In this document: one piece after another, positions 24,726 through 34,434 of the stretch
Position numbering within the stretch: the stretch's first letter is position 1
How the letters are laid out: each line of letters starts with the position of its first letter
Assembly (NCBI GenBank): GCA_013791905.1
Contig: VMSX01000007.1
Coordinates: forward strand, 46,041-110,040
Length of the DNA stretch: 64,000 nucleotides
Origin: Rhodocyclaceae bacterium
Lineage (GTDB): Bacteria; Pseudomonadota; Gammaproteobacteria; Burkholderiales; Rhodocyclaceae
Direction: 5' to 3'
Notes under the pieces: generated by a model
Told to the model about the DNA's origin: nothing
The model's database searches: none
Seen by the model: the letters and a program-made list of their open reading frames with translations, nothing else
Program-made: the position numbers and the translations under genes

Positions 24726-25619
24726 CTATAGCAGCGACTTCAGCAACTTGCCCATTTCCGACGGATTGCGCGTCACCGTGAAACCGCATTCTTCCATGAT
24801 GGCCAGCTTTGCTTCCGCCGTGTCGGCACCTCCCGAGATCAGCGCGCCGGCATGCCCCATGCGCTTGCCGGCCGGCGCGGTGACACCGGCGATGAAACCG
24901 ACCACCGGCTTCTTCATGTGGTCCTTGCACCAGCGTGCCGCTTCAGCTTCATCCGGACCGCCGATCTCGCCGATCATGATAACGGCATCGGTAGCAGGAT
25001 CGTCGTTGAACATTCTCATGATGTCGATGTGCTTGAGCCCATTGATCGGGTCGCCGCCAATGCCGATTGCCGACGACTGGCCAAGACCCAGTTCGGTCAC
25101 CTGGGCCACGGCTTCATAGGTCAGCGTACCGGAGCGCGAGACGACACCGATCCGGCCCTTGCGGTGGATGTGGCCTGGCATGATGCCGATCTTGATTTCT
25201 TCAGGGGTAATCAAGCCGGGGCAGTTCGGCCCGAGCAGCAACGTTTCCTTGCCGCCCCTGGCAACCTTCTGCTTCATCTTGTTGCGCACGAGCAGCATGT
25301 CGCGCACAGGAATACCCTCGGTGATGCAGATCACCAGATCGAGGTCGGCCTCGCAGGCCTCCCAAATCGCCTCCGCCGCGCCGCCCGGCGGCACATAGAT
25401 GACGGACACCAGCGCACCGCTGGCGGCTCTGGCATCCTTGACCGAAGCGTAGATCGGCACGTCGAAAATTTTCTCACCGGCCTTCTTCGGATGCACGCCG
25501 GCCACGAAGCAATTCTTGCCGTTGGCGTACTCGATACACTTCTCGGTGTGGAACTGACCGGTCTTGCCGGTAATCCCCTGGGTGATGACTTTGGTGTTCT
25601 TGTTAATCAGGATCGACAT
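24726..25619 (-). CDS. sucD: Succinyl-CoA synthetase, alpha subunit
   Basis: A 297-residue subunit. It carries the CoA-binding Rossmann part ([19 protein letters not shown]), [18 protein letters not shown], and the active-site histidine that is phosphorylated in the catalytic cycle ([11 protein letters not shown]). With SucC it interconverts succinyl-CoA and succinate with ATP or GTP formation in the TCA cycle. sucC lies 10 bp upstream in the same operon and a strong terminator follows. Length is normal for the family. Confidence 0.97.
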   Translation of the reverse strand: MSILINKNTKVITQGITGKTGQFHTEKCIEYANGKNCFVAGVHPKKAGEKIFDVPIYASVKDARAASGALVSVIYVPPGGAAEAIWEACEADLDLVICITEGIPVRDMLLVRNKMKQKVARGGKETLLLGPNCPGLITPEEIKIGIMPGHIHRKGRIGVVSRSGTLTYEAVAQVTELGLGQSSAIGIGGDPINGLKHIDIMRMFNDDPATDAVIMIGEIGGPDEAEAARWCKDHMKKPVVGFIAGVTAPAGKRMGHAGALISGGADTAEAKLAIMEECGFTVTRNPSEMGKLLKSLL

Positions 25620-25629
25620 GTTATTTTCC

Positions 25630-26790
25630 TCACTTCACTGCGGCGACGATCTTCGTCGCAGCGTCCGCCATGGTGTCGGCGGCGATGATCGGCAGGCCCG
25701 ATTCGGCCAGGATCTTCTTGCCGAGATCTTCATTGGTGCCCTTCATGCGCACCACCAGCGGCACGGCAAGGTGCGTTTCCCGGGCGGCGGCGACAATGCC
25801 GTCAGCGATGGTGTCGCACTTCATGATGCCGCCAAAGATATTGACCAGGATGCCTTTTACCTTGGGGTTCTTCAGCATGATCTTGAACGCCTCGGTCACC
25901 TTTTCGGTCGTCGCCCCACCGCCGACGTCGAGGAAGTTTGCCGGCGTGGCGCCAAACAGCTTGATCGTGTCCATCGTCGCCATGGCCAGCCCCGCACCAT
26001 TCACCAAACAGCCGATGTTGCCGTCGAGGGAAATGTAAGCGAGGTCGAATTTCGACGCCTCAACCTCGTCGGCATCTTCCTCGTCGAGATCGCGATAGGC
26101 GACGATCTCGGGCTGGCGGTAAAGTGCGTTCGCGTCGAAATTGAACTTGGCGTCGAGCGCCTTGATGTTGCCGTCGCCTTCGAGAATCAGCGGATTGATT
26201 TCCGCCAGGCTGGCATCGGTTTCCATGTAGCAGGTGTAGAGCTTCTTGAGCGTATCGACGGCCTTGGCAACCGACCCTTCCGGAACACCGATTCCTTTTG
26301 CCAGTAGCAGCGCCTGCGCGTCGGAGAGTCCGACCAGCGGATCGACAAACACCTTGATGATTTTCTCGGGCGTCTGGTGCGCCACTTCCTCGATGTCCAT
26401 GCCGCCTTCGGAAGACGCCATTATGGCGACCTGCTGGGTGGCGCGGTCGGTCAGTGCCGCGACGTAATACTCCTTCTTGATGTCGGCACCATCCTCGATC
26501 AGCAGGCGCCGTACCTGCTGACCGGCCGGGCCGGTCTGGTGCGTTTTCAACTGCATGCCAAGAATGGCACTGGCGTGCTGACGCACTTCGTCAAGCGACT
26601 TGGCGAGCTTGACGCCGCCACCCTTGCCACGACCGCCAGCATGAATCTGGGCTTTCACCACCCAAAGCTTGCCGCCCAGTTGCTCCGCAGCCTTGACGGC
26701 CTCATCGACGGAGAAACAGGGAATGCCGCGCGGGGTCGCCACGCCGAACTTCCGCAGTAGTTCCTTGCCTTGATACTCGTGGATTTTCAT
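25630..26790 (-). CDS. sucC: Succinyl-CoA synthetase, beta subunit
   Basis: A 386-residue ATP-grasp subunit: [41 protein letters not shown], and [18 protein letters not shown] followed by [14 protein letters not shown] are all diagnostic. It binds the nucleotide and pairs with SucD. First gene of the sucCD operon; the gap before it (26791-26888) shows only AT-rich sequence that may hold its promoter. Normal length and no disrupted motifs. Confidence 0.97.
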   Translation of the reverse strand: MKIHEYQGKELLRKFGVATPRGIPCFSVDEAVKAAEQLGGKLWVVKAQIHAGGRGKGGGVKLAKSLDEVRQHASAILGMQLKTHQTGPAGQQVRRLLIEDGADIKKEYYVAALTDRATQQVAIMASSEGGMDIEEVAHQTPEKIIKVFVDPLVGLSDAQALLLAKGIGVPEGSVAKAVDTLKKLYTCYMETDASLAEINPLILEGDGNIKALDAKFNFDANALYRQPEIVAYRDLDEEDADEVEASKFDLAYISLDGNIGCLVNGAGLAMATMDTIKLFGATPANFLDVGGGATTEKVTEAFKIMLKNPKVKGILVNIFGGIMKCDTIADGIVAAARETHLAVPLVVRMKGTNEDLGKKILAESGLPIIAADTMADAATKIVAAVK

Positions 26791-26888
26791 GGACCACCCT
26801 TACGAGAAATTTTGTTGGGGAGCATGACCGAAGCCATGAGGCTGCAAATAATATCACAATATGACATATAAGTTATTGCTAATGTCGC

Positions 26889-28586
26889 CTAAGGGTCAAC
26901 CAGCCAGTCGATGCTCGACGGCGGCAGATAATGTTGTTGCACCTGCGAGAAGTAGAAGCGGTTGGCGACAAAGGCCGCGTCGATCATGCTGCAACTGGCT
27001 GCCGGATTGGCCCCGCTGGCGTGGAAATCCGAAAAGCCGGCGGGCTGATTGACGAGCGCCGCGCCGGTCAGGTTGAGCGAGAGTAACACCCCCGCACGCA
27101 CGGCGACATCCTCGGCAAATTGCTGAACATGGGGTCGCGTCGCGTGCACCAGAAAGTTGAGCGCACCTTTGTCACGCATGGTGGCTTCAGCCAAAGCCAG
27201 GCTTTCGGCGGCATTTGCGGTGCTGACCACGACGGCGATCGGTCCAAAACGCTCTTCCATATAAAAATCGCGCTGCGCGGCATCGACCCCCACCAGCAGA
27301 GGGGTATGCATGCGTGCCGCAGGCCATTGCGGATGATCGATTGGCGAGGAATGACGCAATATTTCCGCCGTCGTCTCGGCCAGTTCGCTGACCGCCGCGA
27401 TGCGGGCAAGTGTCGCCGGCGACTGGATGGCCCCCAGCACCTCGGCAGCGCGGGCCGGTTCCTCGACAAACTTGCCGAGCGCCAAGGCAAGGTCGCGTCC
27501 GAACTGTTGCGGATCTACCATGCCATCTGGCGTCTCGATGCCTTCGCGACTGACGAAAATGACCCGCGGCGTCGTCCGCAATTGGCCGGAATCGAGGCAC
27601 AGAGACAACACCAGATTCTTGAGCAGCGCCTTGTAGTCGTAGCTGGAATCGATCAGCACGCAGTTGACGCCCCCGGTTTCGATGAACAGGCGCGCCTGGC
27701 GCGCGTTGTCGCGCAGCCAGGCGCCCATGTCGGGCGCGCCGGCATAGTCGATCAGACGAATGTCCGGCCGGCGCGCGATATCCCGCAACACCGGCGTATC
27801 GTCTGGATCGCCCACCAGCAAAGTCACCAGGTTGGGGTCGAAACCTGATTCCTTGAGCACCTGGCGTGCAACCGCCACGGTCAGGGCAAGCGGCAGCACA
27901 GCGGTCGGATGTGGCTTGACGATCACCGGATTGCCCGTCGACAGGCTCGCGAAGAGGGCGGGATAGGCATTCCAAGTGGGCTGGGTAGCGCAGCCGATGA
28001 CGAGTGAAACGCCAAGCGGGGCCACCATGTAGCGTTTTTCCAACCGCTGGCTGATATTGCGCTGCCATGCCGCCTGGGCGGGAACCTGGGTCATTGCCCG
28101 ATATGCCCAGGCCAGGGCTTCAAGCCCCCGCGCCTGCGCCCGTGGGCCACCGGTAAGGAATGCGAGGCCCAGACTCTGGCCGGTAGTGTGCATCAGCGCA
28201 TAAGCCATTTCGGCGCTGCCGGCATTCAGACGAGCGAGAATTTCAAGGCAGACGCCTGTGCGCGTTTCGATGCCGGCCCTCACCCAAGGCAGCATCGCCG
28301 ACTTTGCCGCCGCGATCAGTCCCTCGGGGCTACAGCGCGGATATGACACGTTCAACGGCAGGCCATATGGCGAGATTTCGCCACCACAACGCCCGGTCAA
28401 GCCGGGCTGATCCAGATAAAACTGGGCATTCCGATAGGCTTCAAACGCTGTCAGGCCGTCCTCGAGCGCCATCTCGCCATAACTGCGCGGATTCTCGGCA
28501 TAGGGCGACCAGTGGGTGCGGCAGGCAATCGCGGTCTGCGCCTGATCGAGCAAAGCACGATGGTTGTCGAACAGCGAATGCGGCAT
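26889..28586 (-). CDS. paaN: PaaN-like phenylacetate-degradation aldehyde dehydrogenase family protein
   Basis: A 565-residue member of the aldehyde dehydrogenase superfamily. It resembles PaaN: an N-terminal SLFDNHRALLDQAQTAIACRTHWSPY and SYGEMALEDGL, an NAD-binding part (MVAPLGVSLVIGCATQP, NPVIVKPHP), and GGVNCVLIDSSYD. PaaN proteins oxidise ring-opened intermediates of aerobic phenylacetyl-CoA breakdown. The catalytic cysteine region (SLCLDSGQLRTTPRVIF) has Cys in the expected neighbourhood. I prefer the ATG at 28586, preceded by GGAGACC, over one eight codons upstream. No other paa genes are near. Confidence 0.78.
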   Translation of the reverse strand: MPHSLFDNHRALLDQAQTAIACRTHWSPYAENPRSYGEMALEDGLTAFEAYRNAQFYLDQPGLTGRCGGEISPYGLPLNVSYPRCSPEGLIAAAKSAMLPWVRAGIETRTGVCLEILARLNAGSAEMAYALMHTTGQSLGLAFLTGGPRAQARGLEALAWAYRAMTQVPAQAAWQRNISQRLEKRYMVAPLGVSLVIGCATQPTWNAYPALFASLSTGNPVIVKPHPTAVLPLALTVAVARQVLKESGFDPNLVTLLVGDPDDTPVLRDIARRPDIRLIDYAGAPDMGAWLRDNARQARLFIETGGVNCVLIDSSYDYKALLKNLVLSLCLDSGQLRTTPRVIFVSREGIETPDGMVDPQQFGRDLALALGKFVEEPARAAEVLGAIQSPATLARIAAVSELAETTAEILRHSSPIDHPQWPAARMHTPLLVGVDAAQRDFYMEERFGPIAVVVSTANAAESLALAEATMRDKGALNFLVHATRPHVQQFAEDVAVRAGVLLSLNLTGAALVNQPAGFSDFHASGANPAASCSMIDAAFVANRFYFSQVQQHYLPPSSIDWLVDP

Positions 28587-28742
28587 GGCGGTCTCCGGAT
28601 TTGGCAGCATGATAGAGTTCGCATGCTTATTGTATTGTTGTATCGCTTATCGCGCTGCCACCATTTATAGCCCATCTACCCTGGGAGATGAAAACATGAT
28701 AGCGTCCTTTTCCAGTGGCGCACATCAAGCGCCAATCGAGCC

Positions 28743-29294
28743 ATGACAACCTACCCCGCTACCGAACTGGCCACCCTGGGTGGCGGCTGCTTCTGGTGTG
28801 TCGAGGCGGCACTCAAACTTCTCGACGGCGTGATCGCGGTCATCTCCGGCTATTGCGGCGGTGCGGTCGAGCAACCCAGCTACCAGCAGATTTGCACTGG
28901 CAACACCGGTCATGCCGAGGTGGTCAGCGTCGAATTTGATCCTGCCATCATCGACTACCGCACCCTGCTCACCGCCTTTTTCACCATTCACGATCCAACC
29001 ACCCTGAACCGCCAGGGTCATGATGTCGGCACTCAATACCGCTCTGTCGTGTTCACTCATTCCCCGCAACAGACTGACACGGCGCAGGCGCTAATCAAGG
29101 AACTCGACGCGGCCCGCATCTGGCCTGCCTCCATCGTTAGCGCCGTCCTGCCAGCGCCGACTTTCTGGCCGGCCGAGGAATATCACCAGAATTATTTTGC
29201 CCGCAACGCCACGCAGGGCTATTGCCAGGCCTTTGTCGCCCCCAAGGTGGCGAAGTTGCGCCAGCGTTTTGCCGCGCGGCTAAAGCCCGGCTGA
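28743..29294 (+). CDS. msrA: Peptide methionine sulfoxide reductase A
   Basis: A 183-residue MsrA with the catalytic GGCFWCVEAAL, VISGYCGG, GHAEVV and the substrate-binding AEEYHQNYF. It repairs oxidised methionine in proteins with thioredoxin as reductant. Residues AVLPAPTFW just before AEEYHQ are encoded by DNA that matches the modular repeat at 22 or 23 of 25 positions, yet the protein aligns with normal MsrA without an insertion. It is divergent from paaN, with about 156 bp between the starts. Confidence 0.93.
   Translation: MTTYPATELATLGGGCFWCVEAALKLLDGVIAVISGYCGGAVEQPSYQQICTGNTGHAEVVSVEFDPAIIDYRTLLTAFFTIHDPTTLNRQGHDVGTQYRSVVFTHSPQQTDTAQALIKELDAARIWPASIVSAVLPAPTFWPAEEYHQNYFARNATQGYCQAFVAPKVAKLRQRFAARLKPG
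29140..29164 (-). repeat. Close match to the 25-bp modular repeat core inside msrA
   Basis: Minus-strand reading AAAGTCGGCGCTGGCAGGA then CGGCGC differs from consensus at about two positions. Because MsrA shows no extra residues here, this may be chance or sequence conversion rather than insertion. Confidence 0.45.
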
Positions 29295-29387
29295 GGACGA
29301 TTATTCTCGCTGTGTTCCAAGTACTGCCGCGATCACGGATCGGCAAAATGCTCGCATCTGGCATTTTTCGTCCGGGGTTTCCTAGTC

Positions 29388-30494
29388 TTGATCACGCCTG
29401 CGCACTACCTGAGAACTACCATCCTGACCTGCCTGCTCATGGCCGGGCTGCCGTTCGCCACTGCCCAAGAGCGCGCAACCGCCGCGCCGACCAGCCGCAC
29501 AGCACCCATCGAGCTGGAAGACCCGTTGCATGCGTGGTTCAAGGAGCAGGACCGGGTACTCGATGACATCCTGCTACGCCTGTCACGCATTGAAACACTG
29601 GTCAGGGAAATTCACTGGCTGGTCCAGCAACTCCAGACACCAGCCGCACCCGAGGAACGCGTCGCACCCCTCACGCACACCTCACCAAACTCTGGCGCGA
29701 TTCCCGCTGCCGCCAGCCCCGAGAAAACGACAGGTATGCTGGAGATCCTTGAAAACCGGGAAATCCAGTTGGCCGGTGGCGGACTGCTGCTGGTGATTCT
29801 GCTGCTCTGGTCGCGACGCCGCAAGGCATCCAGGCAGCGCGCGTTAAAGGATGAAGGCAGCAAACCCGTTGCGGCGGCGCTGCCGCCCACTGCACCACCT
29901 CTGCCAGCTGCGCCACCGAAAAGCTCGCCGGCGGTGGCGGAGCCCATGCCTTACATCTCACCTCCGGAGCCAACACAGTCCAAGTCACGTGCCGACACCG
30001 GGGGCGGCAACAGCGCTACAAGATCACACGAACAGGCACTGGAACTGGCCGAGATCATGCTGGCCATGGGCCTCGGGCAGGGAGCAGCACAAACGCTGAC
30101 CGAGCAGATCCACAACGAACCCAAACAGGGATTACGAAACTGGTTGAAGCTACTGGAAATCTACCGCCAGAACGGACAACAGGACGATTTCGAGCGCTCA
30201 GCTGAAGAGCTACGTCAGCATTTCAACGTATTGCCTGAAGACTGGCTGGTCCAGCCCGAGATGCAGCGCAGCATCGAGGACTATCCGCATATCGCCGCGC
30301 GGCTGACCGAGCTTTGGGGTAAACCATCCTGCGCCGGCTATCTTGGCAATTTACTCAACGACAATCGCGACGGCATCCGCGCCGGTTTCCCGCAATCTGT
30401 GGCGGAGGAATTGTTGCTGCTCATGGCAATAATCAACGACGACGGGGCTATCGAACAGGCCGCCGCTGCAATCAAGGCTGATTCGCGCACCTAG
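29388..30494 (+). CDS. FimV-like membrane protein with C-terminal TPR-like domain
   Basis: A 368-residue protein, not recognised by name. It has a signal peptide (ending near PFATAQ), a short periplasmic part with a likely coiled coil (WFKEQDRVLDDILLRLSRIETLV), one membrane helix (LAGGGLLLVILLLWS, about 123-138) and a cytoplasmic part. That ends in ALELAEIMLAMGLGQGAAQTL and WLKLLEIYRQNGQQDDFERSAEEL, which resemble FimV/TPR regulators of type IV pili. The start appears to be TTG at 29388; the next ATG is inside the signal peptide. Neighbours do not help. Confidence 0.5.
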   Translation: MITPAHYLRTTILTCLLMAGLPFATAQERATAAPTSRTAPIELEDPLHAWFKEQDRVLDDILLRLSRIETLVREIHWLVQQLQTPAAPEERVAPLTHTSPNSGAIPAAASPEKTTGMLEILENREIQLAGGGLLLVILLLWSRRRKASRQRALKDEGSKPVAAALPPTAPPLPAAPPKSSPAVAEPMPYISPPEPTQSKSRADTGGGNSATRSHEQALELAEIMLAMGLGQGAAQTLTEQIHNEPKQGLRNWLKLLEIYRQNGQQDDFERSAEELRQHFNVLPEDWLVQPEMQRSIEDYPHIAARLTELWGKPSCAGYLGNLLNDNRDGIRAGFPQSVAEELLLLMAIINDDGAIEQAAAAIKADSRT

Positions 30495-30524
30495 CTGCCC
30501 GCCATGGGGCGCGCCGGTAATCGA

Positions 30525-31349
30525 CTACACGGGATTGTCGAGCTCGACATATTCACAGCCCACGCCGAAGCGCTCGAACAGGTGTTTTCCCAGCGCCATC
30601 ACGCCATAGCGTTCAGTGGCATGATGTCCGGCCGCGAGATAAGGCACACCAGATTCACGTGCCAGATGCACGGTATTTTCTGAAATTTCGCCGCTGACAT
30701 ACAGATCAGCGCCTGCCAGAATGGCCTGCTCGAAATAGCTCTGCGCACCGCCGCTGCACCAGGCAATTTTCTTCACGAGTCGCCGGCCATCGCCGACCAG
30801 GAGTGGATCGCGGCCCAGCACCTGCCCAACCTGCGTCGCCAGATCTTCAGCAAAAGTCGGCGCTGGCGGGACAAAGTGCCCCGCAGCGGGTATGAAATGC
30901 CCCGAAGCGGGTACGGCGTGCCCCGCATGGGGTGCGGCGCTAACAGGAATACCGATGAAGCCGATGTCCTGCTCGGCAAACCGGCCGGTCGCGGTCCAAC
31001 CTAGCCGCGCGGCCAATTGTGCGTTGTTGCCAAGTTCGGCATGTGCGTCGAGAGGTAGATGATAGGCAAACAGGTTGATGTCATGCGCCAGCAAGGTCTG
31101 CATGCGTCGTTTGCGAAAACCGGTGATACGGCCGTCCTCGTTCTTCCAGAACCAGCCGTGATGCACCAGAATCGCATCGGCCGCGCATTCCACCGCCGCA
31201 TCGATCAATGCCTGGCTGGCGGTCACACCACACACGATGCGCCGCACTTCGGCGCGTCCTTCCACTTGCAGCCCGTTTGGGCAATAATCTCGAAATCGCG
31301 CCGCTTCCAGCAAGCTGTCCAGATAGGCGCCCAAATCATCACGCAACAT
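30525..31349 (-). CDS. NIF3/YbgI family dinuclear metal-binding protein with repeat-derived insert
   Basis: A 274-residue protein of the NIF3 family (sometimes annotated GTP cyclohydrolase 1 type 2). Metal ligands are seen in [17 protein letters not shown] and the C-terminal [10 protein letters not shown]; the family's cellular role is unsettled. Between the family's two halves lies a stretch of four near-repeats of about seven residues ([27 protein letters not shown]) encoded by an 88-bp dispersed repeat. Its start [16 protein letters not shown] matches the family; longer upstream frames do not. Divergent from the protease gene at 31383. Confidence 0.83.
   Translation of the reverse strand: MLRDDLGAYLDSLLEAARFRDYCPNGLQVEGRAEVRRIVCGVTASQALIDAAVECAADAILVHHGWFWKNEDGRITGFRKRRMQTLLAHDINLFAYHLPLDAHAELGNNAQLAARLGWTATGRFAEQDIGFIGIPVSAAPHAGHAVPASGHFIPAAGHFVPPAPTFAEDLATQVGQVLGRDPLLVGDGRRLVKKIAWCSGGAQSYFEQAILAGADLYVSGEISENTVHLARESGVPYLAAGHHATERYGVMALGKHLFERFGVGCEYVELDNPV
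30853..30940 (+). repeat. Modular dispersed repeat, 88-bp form (core + three 21-bp units), inside a NIF3-like gene
   Basis: The core AAAGTCGGCGCTGGCGGGA is followed by three consecutive 21-bp units, each with a GCCCCG...CGGGGT or CGGGTA pattern, then CGGCGC. Total length is 25 + 3 x 21. The unit length is a multiple of three, so gain or loss of units keeps the reading frame; the protein shows them as about seven-residue GH.VP repeats. Confidence 0.85.
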
Positions 31350-31382
31350 CTTTCCACTCCTTCCTGCCAAGTTCACTAATCC

Positions 31383-32534
31383 ATGCATCGATTGTGGCTC
31401 ATTTTTGCCCAGGCCGTGACGGTCAGCATCGCCGCACTGTTTGTCGTTCAGACCCTCAAACCGGACTGGTTGCCATCGCGCCCCCCTGAACTGAACGGCC
31501 CGGCAGTAATTTCCGTCCAGCAGGCCACCCCCACCGGTGAGGGGCGCAAGGTCGTCACTTACGCCGATGCTGCCCAGGCAGCACTCCCGGCGGTTGTCCA
31601 TATCTTCACCAGCCAGGAAGTGCGGCGCCATCCGTTCATCAACGACCCGGTGTTCCGTCATTTTTTCGGCGACCGTTTCGGACCTGACAGTCAACGCCAG
31701 TCAGGCTTGGGCAGTGGTGTCATCGTTTCGGCCGACGGTCTGGTATTAACCAACAACCACGTCATCGAGTCGGCCGACGAGATCGAAGTTGCGTTCCACG
31801 ATGGCCGCAAGACCAAGGCACAGTTGGTCGGCGCCGATCCGGAATCCGATCTGGCCGTCCTGAAGATCGTCACCGATAGTCCGCTCGCACCAATCACTCT
31901 CGCAGCGGCAGAATCGCTGCGCATCGGCGACGTGGTACTTGCCATCGGCAACCCGTTTGGAGTCGGCCAGACCGTCACCTCGGGGATCGTCTCGGCACTC
32001 GGTCGCACCCATCTGGGCATCAATACTTTCGAGAATTTCATTCAGACCGATGCCGCCATCAACCCGGGCAATTCCGGCGGTGCCCTGGTCGACAGCAACG
32101 GTCGCCTGGTCGGCATCAATACCGCCATCTACTCGCAAAGCGGCGGCTCGATGGGCATCGGTTTCGCCATTCCGGTATCACTGGCAAAAAGCGTGATGGA
32201 ACAGATCATCAAGTCTGGCTCGGTAACCCGTGGCTGGATCGGCGTCGAAGTTCAGGACCTGACGCCTGAACTAGCCGAATCATTCGGCGTCAAGCTCGGT
32301 CAGGGCGCCCTGATCGCGGGCGTGATGCGCAACAGCCCGGCCGACAAGGCCGGCATCAAGCCGGGCGACATATTGCTGACAGTCGGCACCCAGCCGGTCA
32401 AGGATGCACAAGTGATGCTCGACCTGATCGCCGCGCTAACGCCTGGAGAACCGGCCCGCTTCAGTCTGAGCCGCGCGGGCAAAGCACAGGAAGTGACCGT
32501 GACCATCGGCAGACGGCCAAAGCCCCCGCGCTAG
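31383..32534 (+). CDS. DegQ/DegS-like periplasmic serine protease with one PDZ domain
   Basis: A 383-residue HtrA-family protease. An N-terminal hydrophobic helix ([18 protein letters not shown]) with no clear cleavage site suggests it is membrane anchored like DegS. The catalytic triad is visible: His in [10 protein letters not shown], Asp in ESDLAVLKI, Ser in [10 protein letters not shown] single C-terminal PDZ domain follows ([18 protein letters not shown] ... [16 protein letters not shown]). It would sense misfolded envelope proteins. Its stop overlaps that of tatC by four bases on the opposite strand. Confidence 0.88.
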   Translation: MHRLWLIFAQAVTVSIAALFVVQTLKPDWLPSRPPELNGPAVISVQQATPTGEGRKVVTYADAAQAALPAVVHIFTSQEVRRHPFINDPVFRHFFGDRFGPDSQRQSGLGSGVIVSADGLVLTNNHVIESADEIEVAFHDGRKTKAQLVGADPESDLAVLKIVTDSPLAPITLAAAESLRIGDVVLAIGNPFGVGQTVTSGIVSALGRTHLGINTFENFIQTDAAINPGNSGGALVDSNGRLVGINTAIYSQSGGSMGIGFAIPVSLAKSVMEQIIKSGSVTRGWIGVEVQDLTPELAESFGVKLGQGALIAGVMRNSPADKAGIKPGDILLTVGTQPVKDAQVMLDLIAALTPGEPARFSLSRAGKAQEVTVTIGRRPKPPR

Positions 32535-33346
32535 CGTTCTTGGCGCGCCGATGACTCGGCAGCAGTACCATCAGCTTCGCTGTTCATGCCCGTTTCGTCA
32601 GGGGAGCGGTAGGCGCCAGCATCGGCACGGGTGGACTTGCCGATCATCTGCGCCATAAGGATGCCCAACTCGTAGAGCAGCCACATCGGCACTGCCAGCA
32701 TGAATTGGGAAAGCACGTCGGGGGGGGTGAAGATGGCGCCGACTATGAAGGCTCCGACAATGAAGTAAGGGCGGATTTCCTTCAGCTTCTCCACAGTCAC
32801 CAAACCTACACGCACCAGCACGATCACCACAACCGGCACCTCGAAGGTAACGCCAAAAGCCATAAAGGTGGTCAGGACGAAAGAAAGATATTTCTCGATA
32901 TCCGTCATCACCGCCACCCCTTCCGGAGCGAAAGCATTGATGAAGGTGAACACCGTCGGGAAGACAATGAAGTAGGCAAAGGACATGCCGATGAAGAACA
33001 GCACGACACTGGCAATCAATAATGGTACGGCGAGTTTCTTCTCGTGTGCATACAGGCCCGGTGCGACAAAGGACCAGGCTTGATGCAGCACGTATGGCAG
33101 TGCAATCAGAAAGGCCACCATCATGGTGACCTTGATTGGCACGAAAAAGGCGCCGACCACATCGGTGGCGATCATTGATCCGCCTTCAGGCAAGGCGGCG
33201 AGCATGGGTGCCGCCAGCAGCGTGTAGATGTCCCGTGCCCAATGGACCAGGCCGAGAAAAATCACCAGCATTACCACCAGGGTGCGGATCAACCGGTCAC
33301 GCAGTTCGACCAGGTGGGAAATGAAACTCTCTTCGCGCGGTTCCAT
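32531..33346 (-). CDS. tatC: Twin-arginine translocase subunit TatC
   Basis: A 271-residue inner-membrane protein with six membrane helices. The N-terminus ESFISHLVELRDRLIRTL and the first periplasmic loop, AFFVPIKVTM, LPYVLHQAWSFVAPGLY, are characteristic, as is FIVGAIFTPPDVLSQ. TatC binds the twin-arginine signal peptide and with TatB forms the receptor for export of folded proteins. Its ATG overlaps the tatB stop (ATGA). The C-terminal tail is polar and variable. Confidence 0.96.
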   Translation of the reverse strand: MEPREESFISHLVELRDRLIRTLVVMLVIFLGLVHWARDIYTLLAAPMLAALPEGGSMIATDVVGAFFVPIKVTMMVAFLIALPYVLHQAWSFVAPGLYAHEKKLAVPLLIASVVLFFIGMSFAYFIVFPTVFTFINAFAPEGVAVMTDIEKYLSFVLTTFMAFGVTFEVPVVVIVLVRVGLVTVEKLKEIRPYFIVGAFIVGAIFTPPDVLSQFMLAVPMWLLYELGILMAQMIGKSTRADAGAYRSPDETGMNSEADGTAAESSARQER

Positions 33347-33705
33347 CAGGCGGTGGGAGGTGTACGGGTAGGCGACTCGCTGGGAGCGTTTTCAGCCGGG
33401 GCAGGGATGGTGACATCACCGGAAGGGAGGATCGATTGAGTGAGTGAGGTTTCGGTCTCCTTCATCTGCTCATTGACCCGGCTTTCCATGTCGTGCGCCT
33501 GTGCAGCCACATCGGACTGCAGTTTTTTCAATTCATCGAGTTGCATTTCGCGCTTGATATCAGCCTTGACGTCCCCGACGTAACGCTGCAGTCGTCCCAG
33601 CAGATGGCCGACCGTGCGCGCAACTTTGGGCATGCGCTCTGGTCCGATGACGATCAACCCAACCAGGGCGATCAGCATTAATTCGGTAAAACCGATGTCG
33701 AACAC
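33346..33705 (-). CDS. tatB: Twin-arginine translocase subunit TatB
   Basis: A 119-residue protein starting MFDIGFTELMLIALVGLIVIGPERMPKVARTVG: the membrane helix, the Gly-Pro hinge and the following amphipathic helix are typical of TatB. A charged helical region and a Pro/Thr-rich tail follow. Works with TatC as receptor. Between tatB and tatA lies a 128-bp gap with no recognisable feature, longer than usual in tat operons. Confidence 0.95.
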   Translation of the reverse strand: MFDIGFTELMLIALVGLIVIGPERMPKVARTVGHLLGRLQRYVGDVKADIKREMQLDELKKLQSDVAAQAHDMESRVNEQMKETETSLTQSILPSGDVTIPAPAENAPSESPTRTPPTA

Positions 33706-33833
33706 TGCGGATTATTCGCTCATGGAACAGGTTTCAGGGAAACTCGCAAGGAAACGCGCGCCCTTGCGAACAGGTTTGGTTTTGTCAGCCATGCAGTGGC
33801 CTTCACCACTCTGCTCGGTATGGCCCGGCCAAC

Positions 33834-34064
33834 CTATGATTTTGTCTGCTCCTTGCGGGCCTCGCCCTCGACGGTGGTACCCGTCGTGGTACCCGCTTGG
33901 TCCTCGACCTGTTTTTTAGAACCGGCACCAGTATCCATGCCTTCCTTGAAGTCCTTGACTGCGCCACCCAGATCCTGGCCGATATTGCGCAACTTCTTGG
34001 TACCGAACACCAGCATGACGATGACCAGCACGACCAGCCAATGCCAAATACTCCATGCACCCAT
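33834..34064 (-). CDS. tatA: Twin-arginine translocase subunit TatA
   Basis: A 76-residue protein: one membrane helix ([21 protein letters not shown]) followed by [22 protein letters not shown], the amphipathic helix of TatA, and a polar tail. TatA oligomerises to form the translocation path. It lies 15 bp after hinT in the same orientation, continuing the his-hinT-tat gene run common in Betaproteobacteria. Confidence 0.95.
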   Translation of the reverse strand: MGAWSIWHWLVVLVIVMLVFGTKKLRNIGQDLGGAVKDFKEGMDTGAGSKKQVEDQAGTTTGTTVEGEARKEQTKS

Positions 34065-34079
34065 CAGATTCTCCTCAAA

Positions 34080-34433
34080 TTATTTGTTGCGCGGCAACAT
34101 CGGGCCGAGTTGATCCGGCCCGCCGACGATATGAACATGAAGATGATACACCTCTTGCCGCCCGACCCGACCGGTGTTGATGATAGTGCGAAAGCCGTCG
34201 GTCAGATCCTGGCTTTTCGCCAATTCGCCCAGCTTGGCAAACAGTTTGCCTAGCACCGGCGCATGGCTGGCATCGGCCTCGGCCAATGAAGCAATGTGCT
34301 GTTTGGGCACCACCATGAAATGCACCGGAGCCATCGGATTGATATCGTGGAAGGCGAACAGATCCTCGTCTTCGTAGACTTTCTTGCAGGGAATTTCACC
34401 GGCAATAATCTTGCAAAATATACAGTCGTTCAT
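34080..34433 (-). CDS. hinT: HIT-family purine nucleoside phosphoramidase
   Basis: A 117-residue histidine-triad protein: CIFCKIIAGEIP at the start and HLHVHIVGG near the end (the HxHxH catalytic triad). HinT hydrolyses AMP-lysine type phosphoramidates. It starts one base after the hisE stop and precedes tatA, the common betaproteobacterial order. A longer upstream frame overlaps hisE and has no family similarity. Confidence 0.95.
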   Translation of the reverse strand: MNDCIFCKIIAGEIPCKKVYEDEDLFAFHDINPMAPVHFMVVPKQHIASLAEADASHAPVLGKLFAKLGELAKSQDLTDGFRTIINTGRVGRQEVYHLHVHIVGGPDQLGPMLPRNK

Positions 34434-34434
34434 G

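Noticed and set aside
24852..25688. Plus-strand open frame opposite sucD
   Set aside because: sucD is unambiguous on the minus strand; this is a shadow frame.
30853..30940. Possible short CRISPR-like array (regular 21-bp units)
   Set aside because: Only three units, contiguous without spacers, inside a conserved gene and sharing sequence with dispersed repeats; no cas genes.
33706..33833. Possible small gene in the tatA-tatB gap
   Set aside because: No frame with a plausible start, ribosome-binding site or family similarity.
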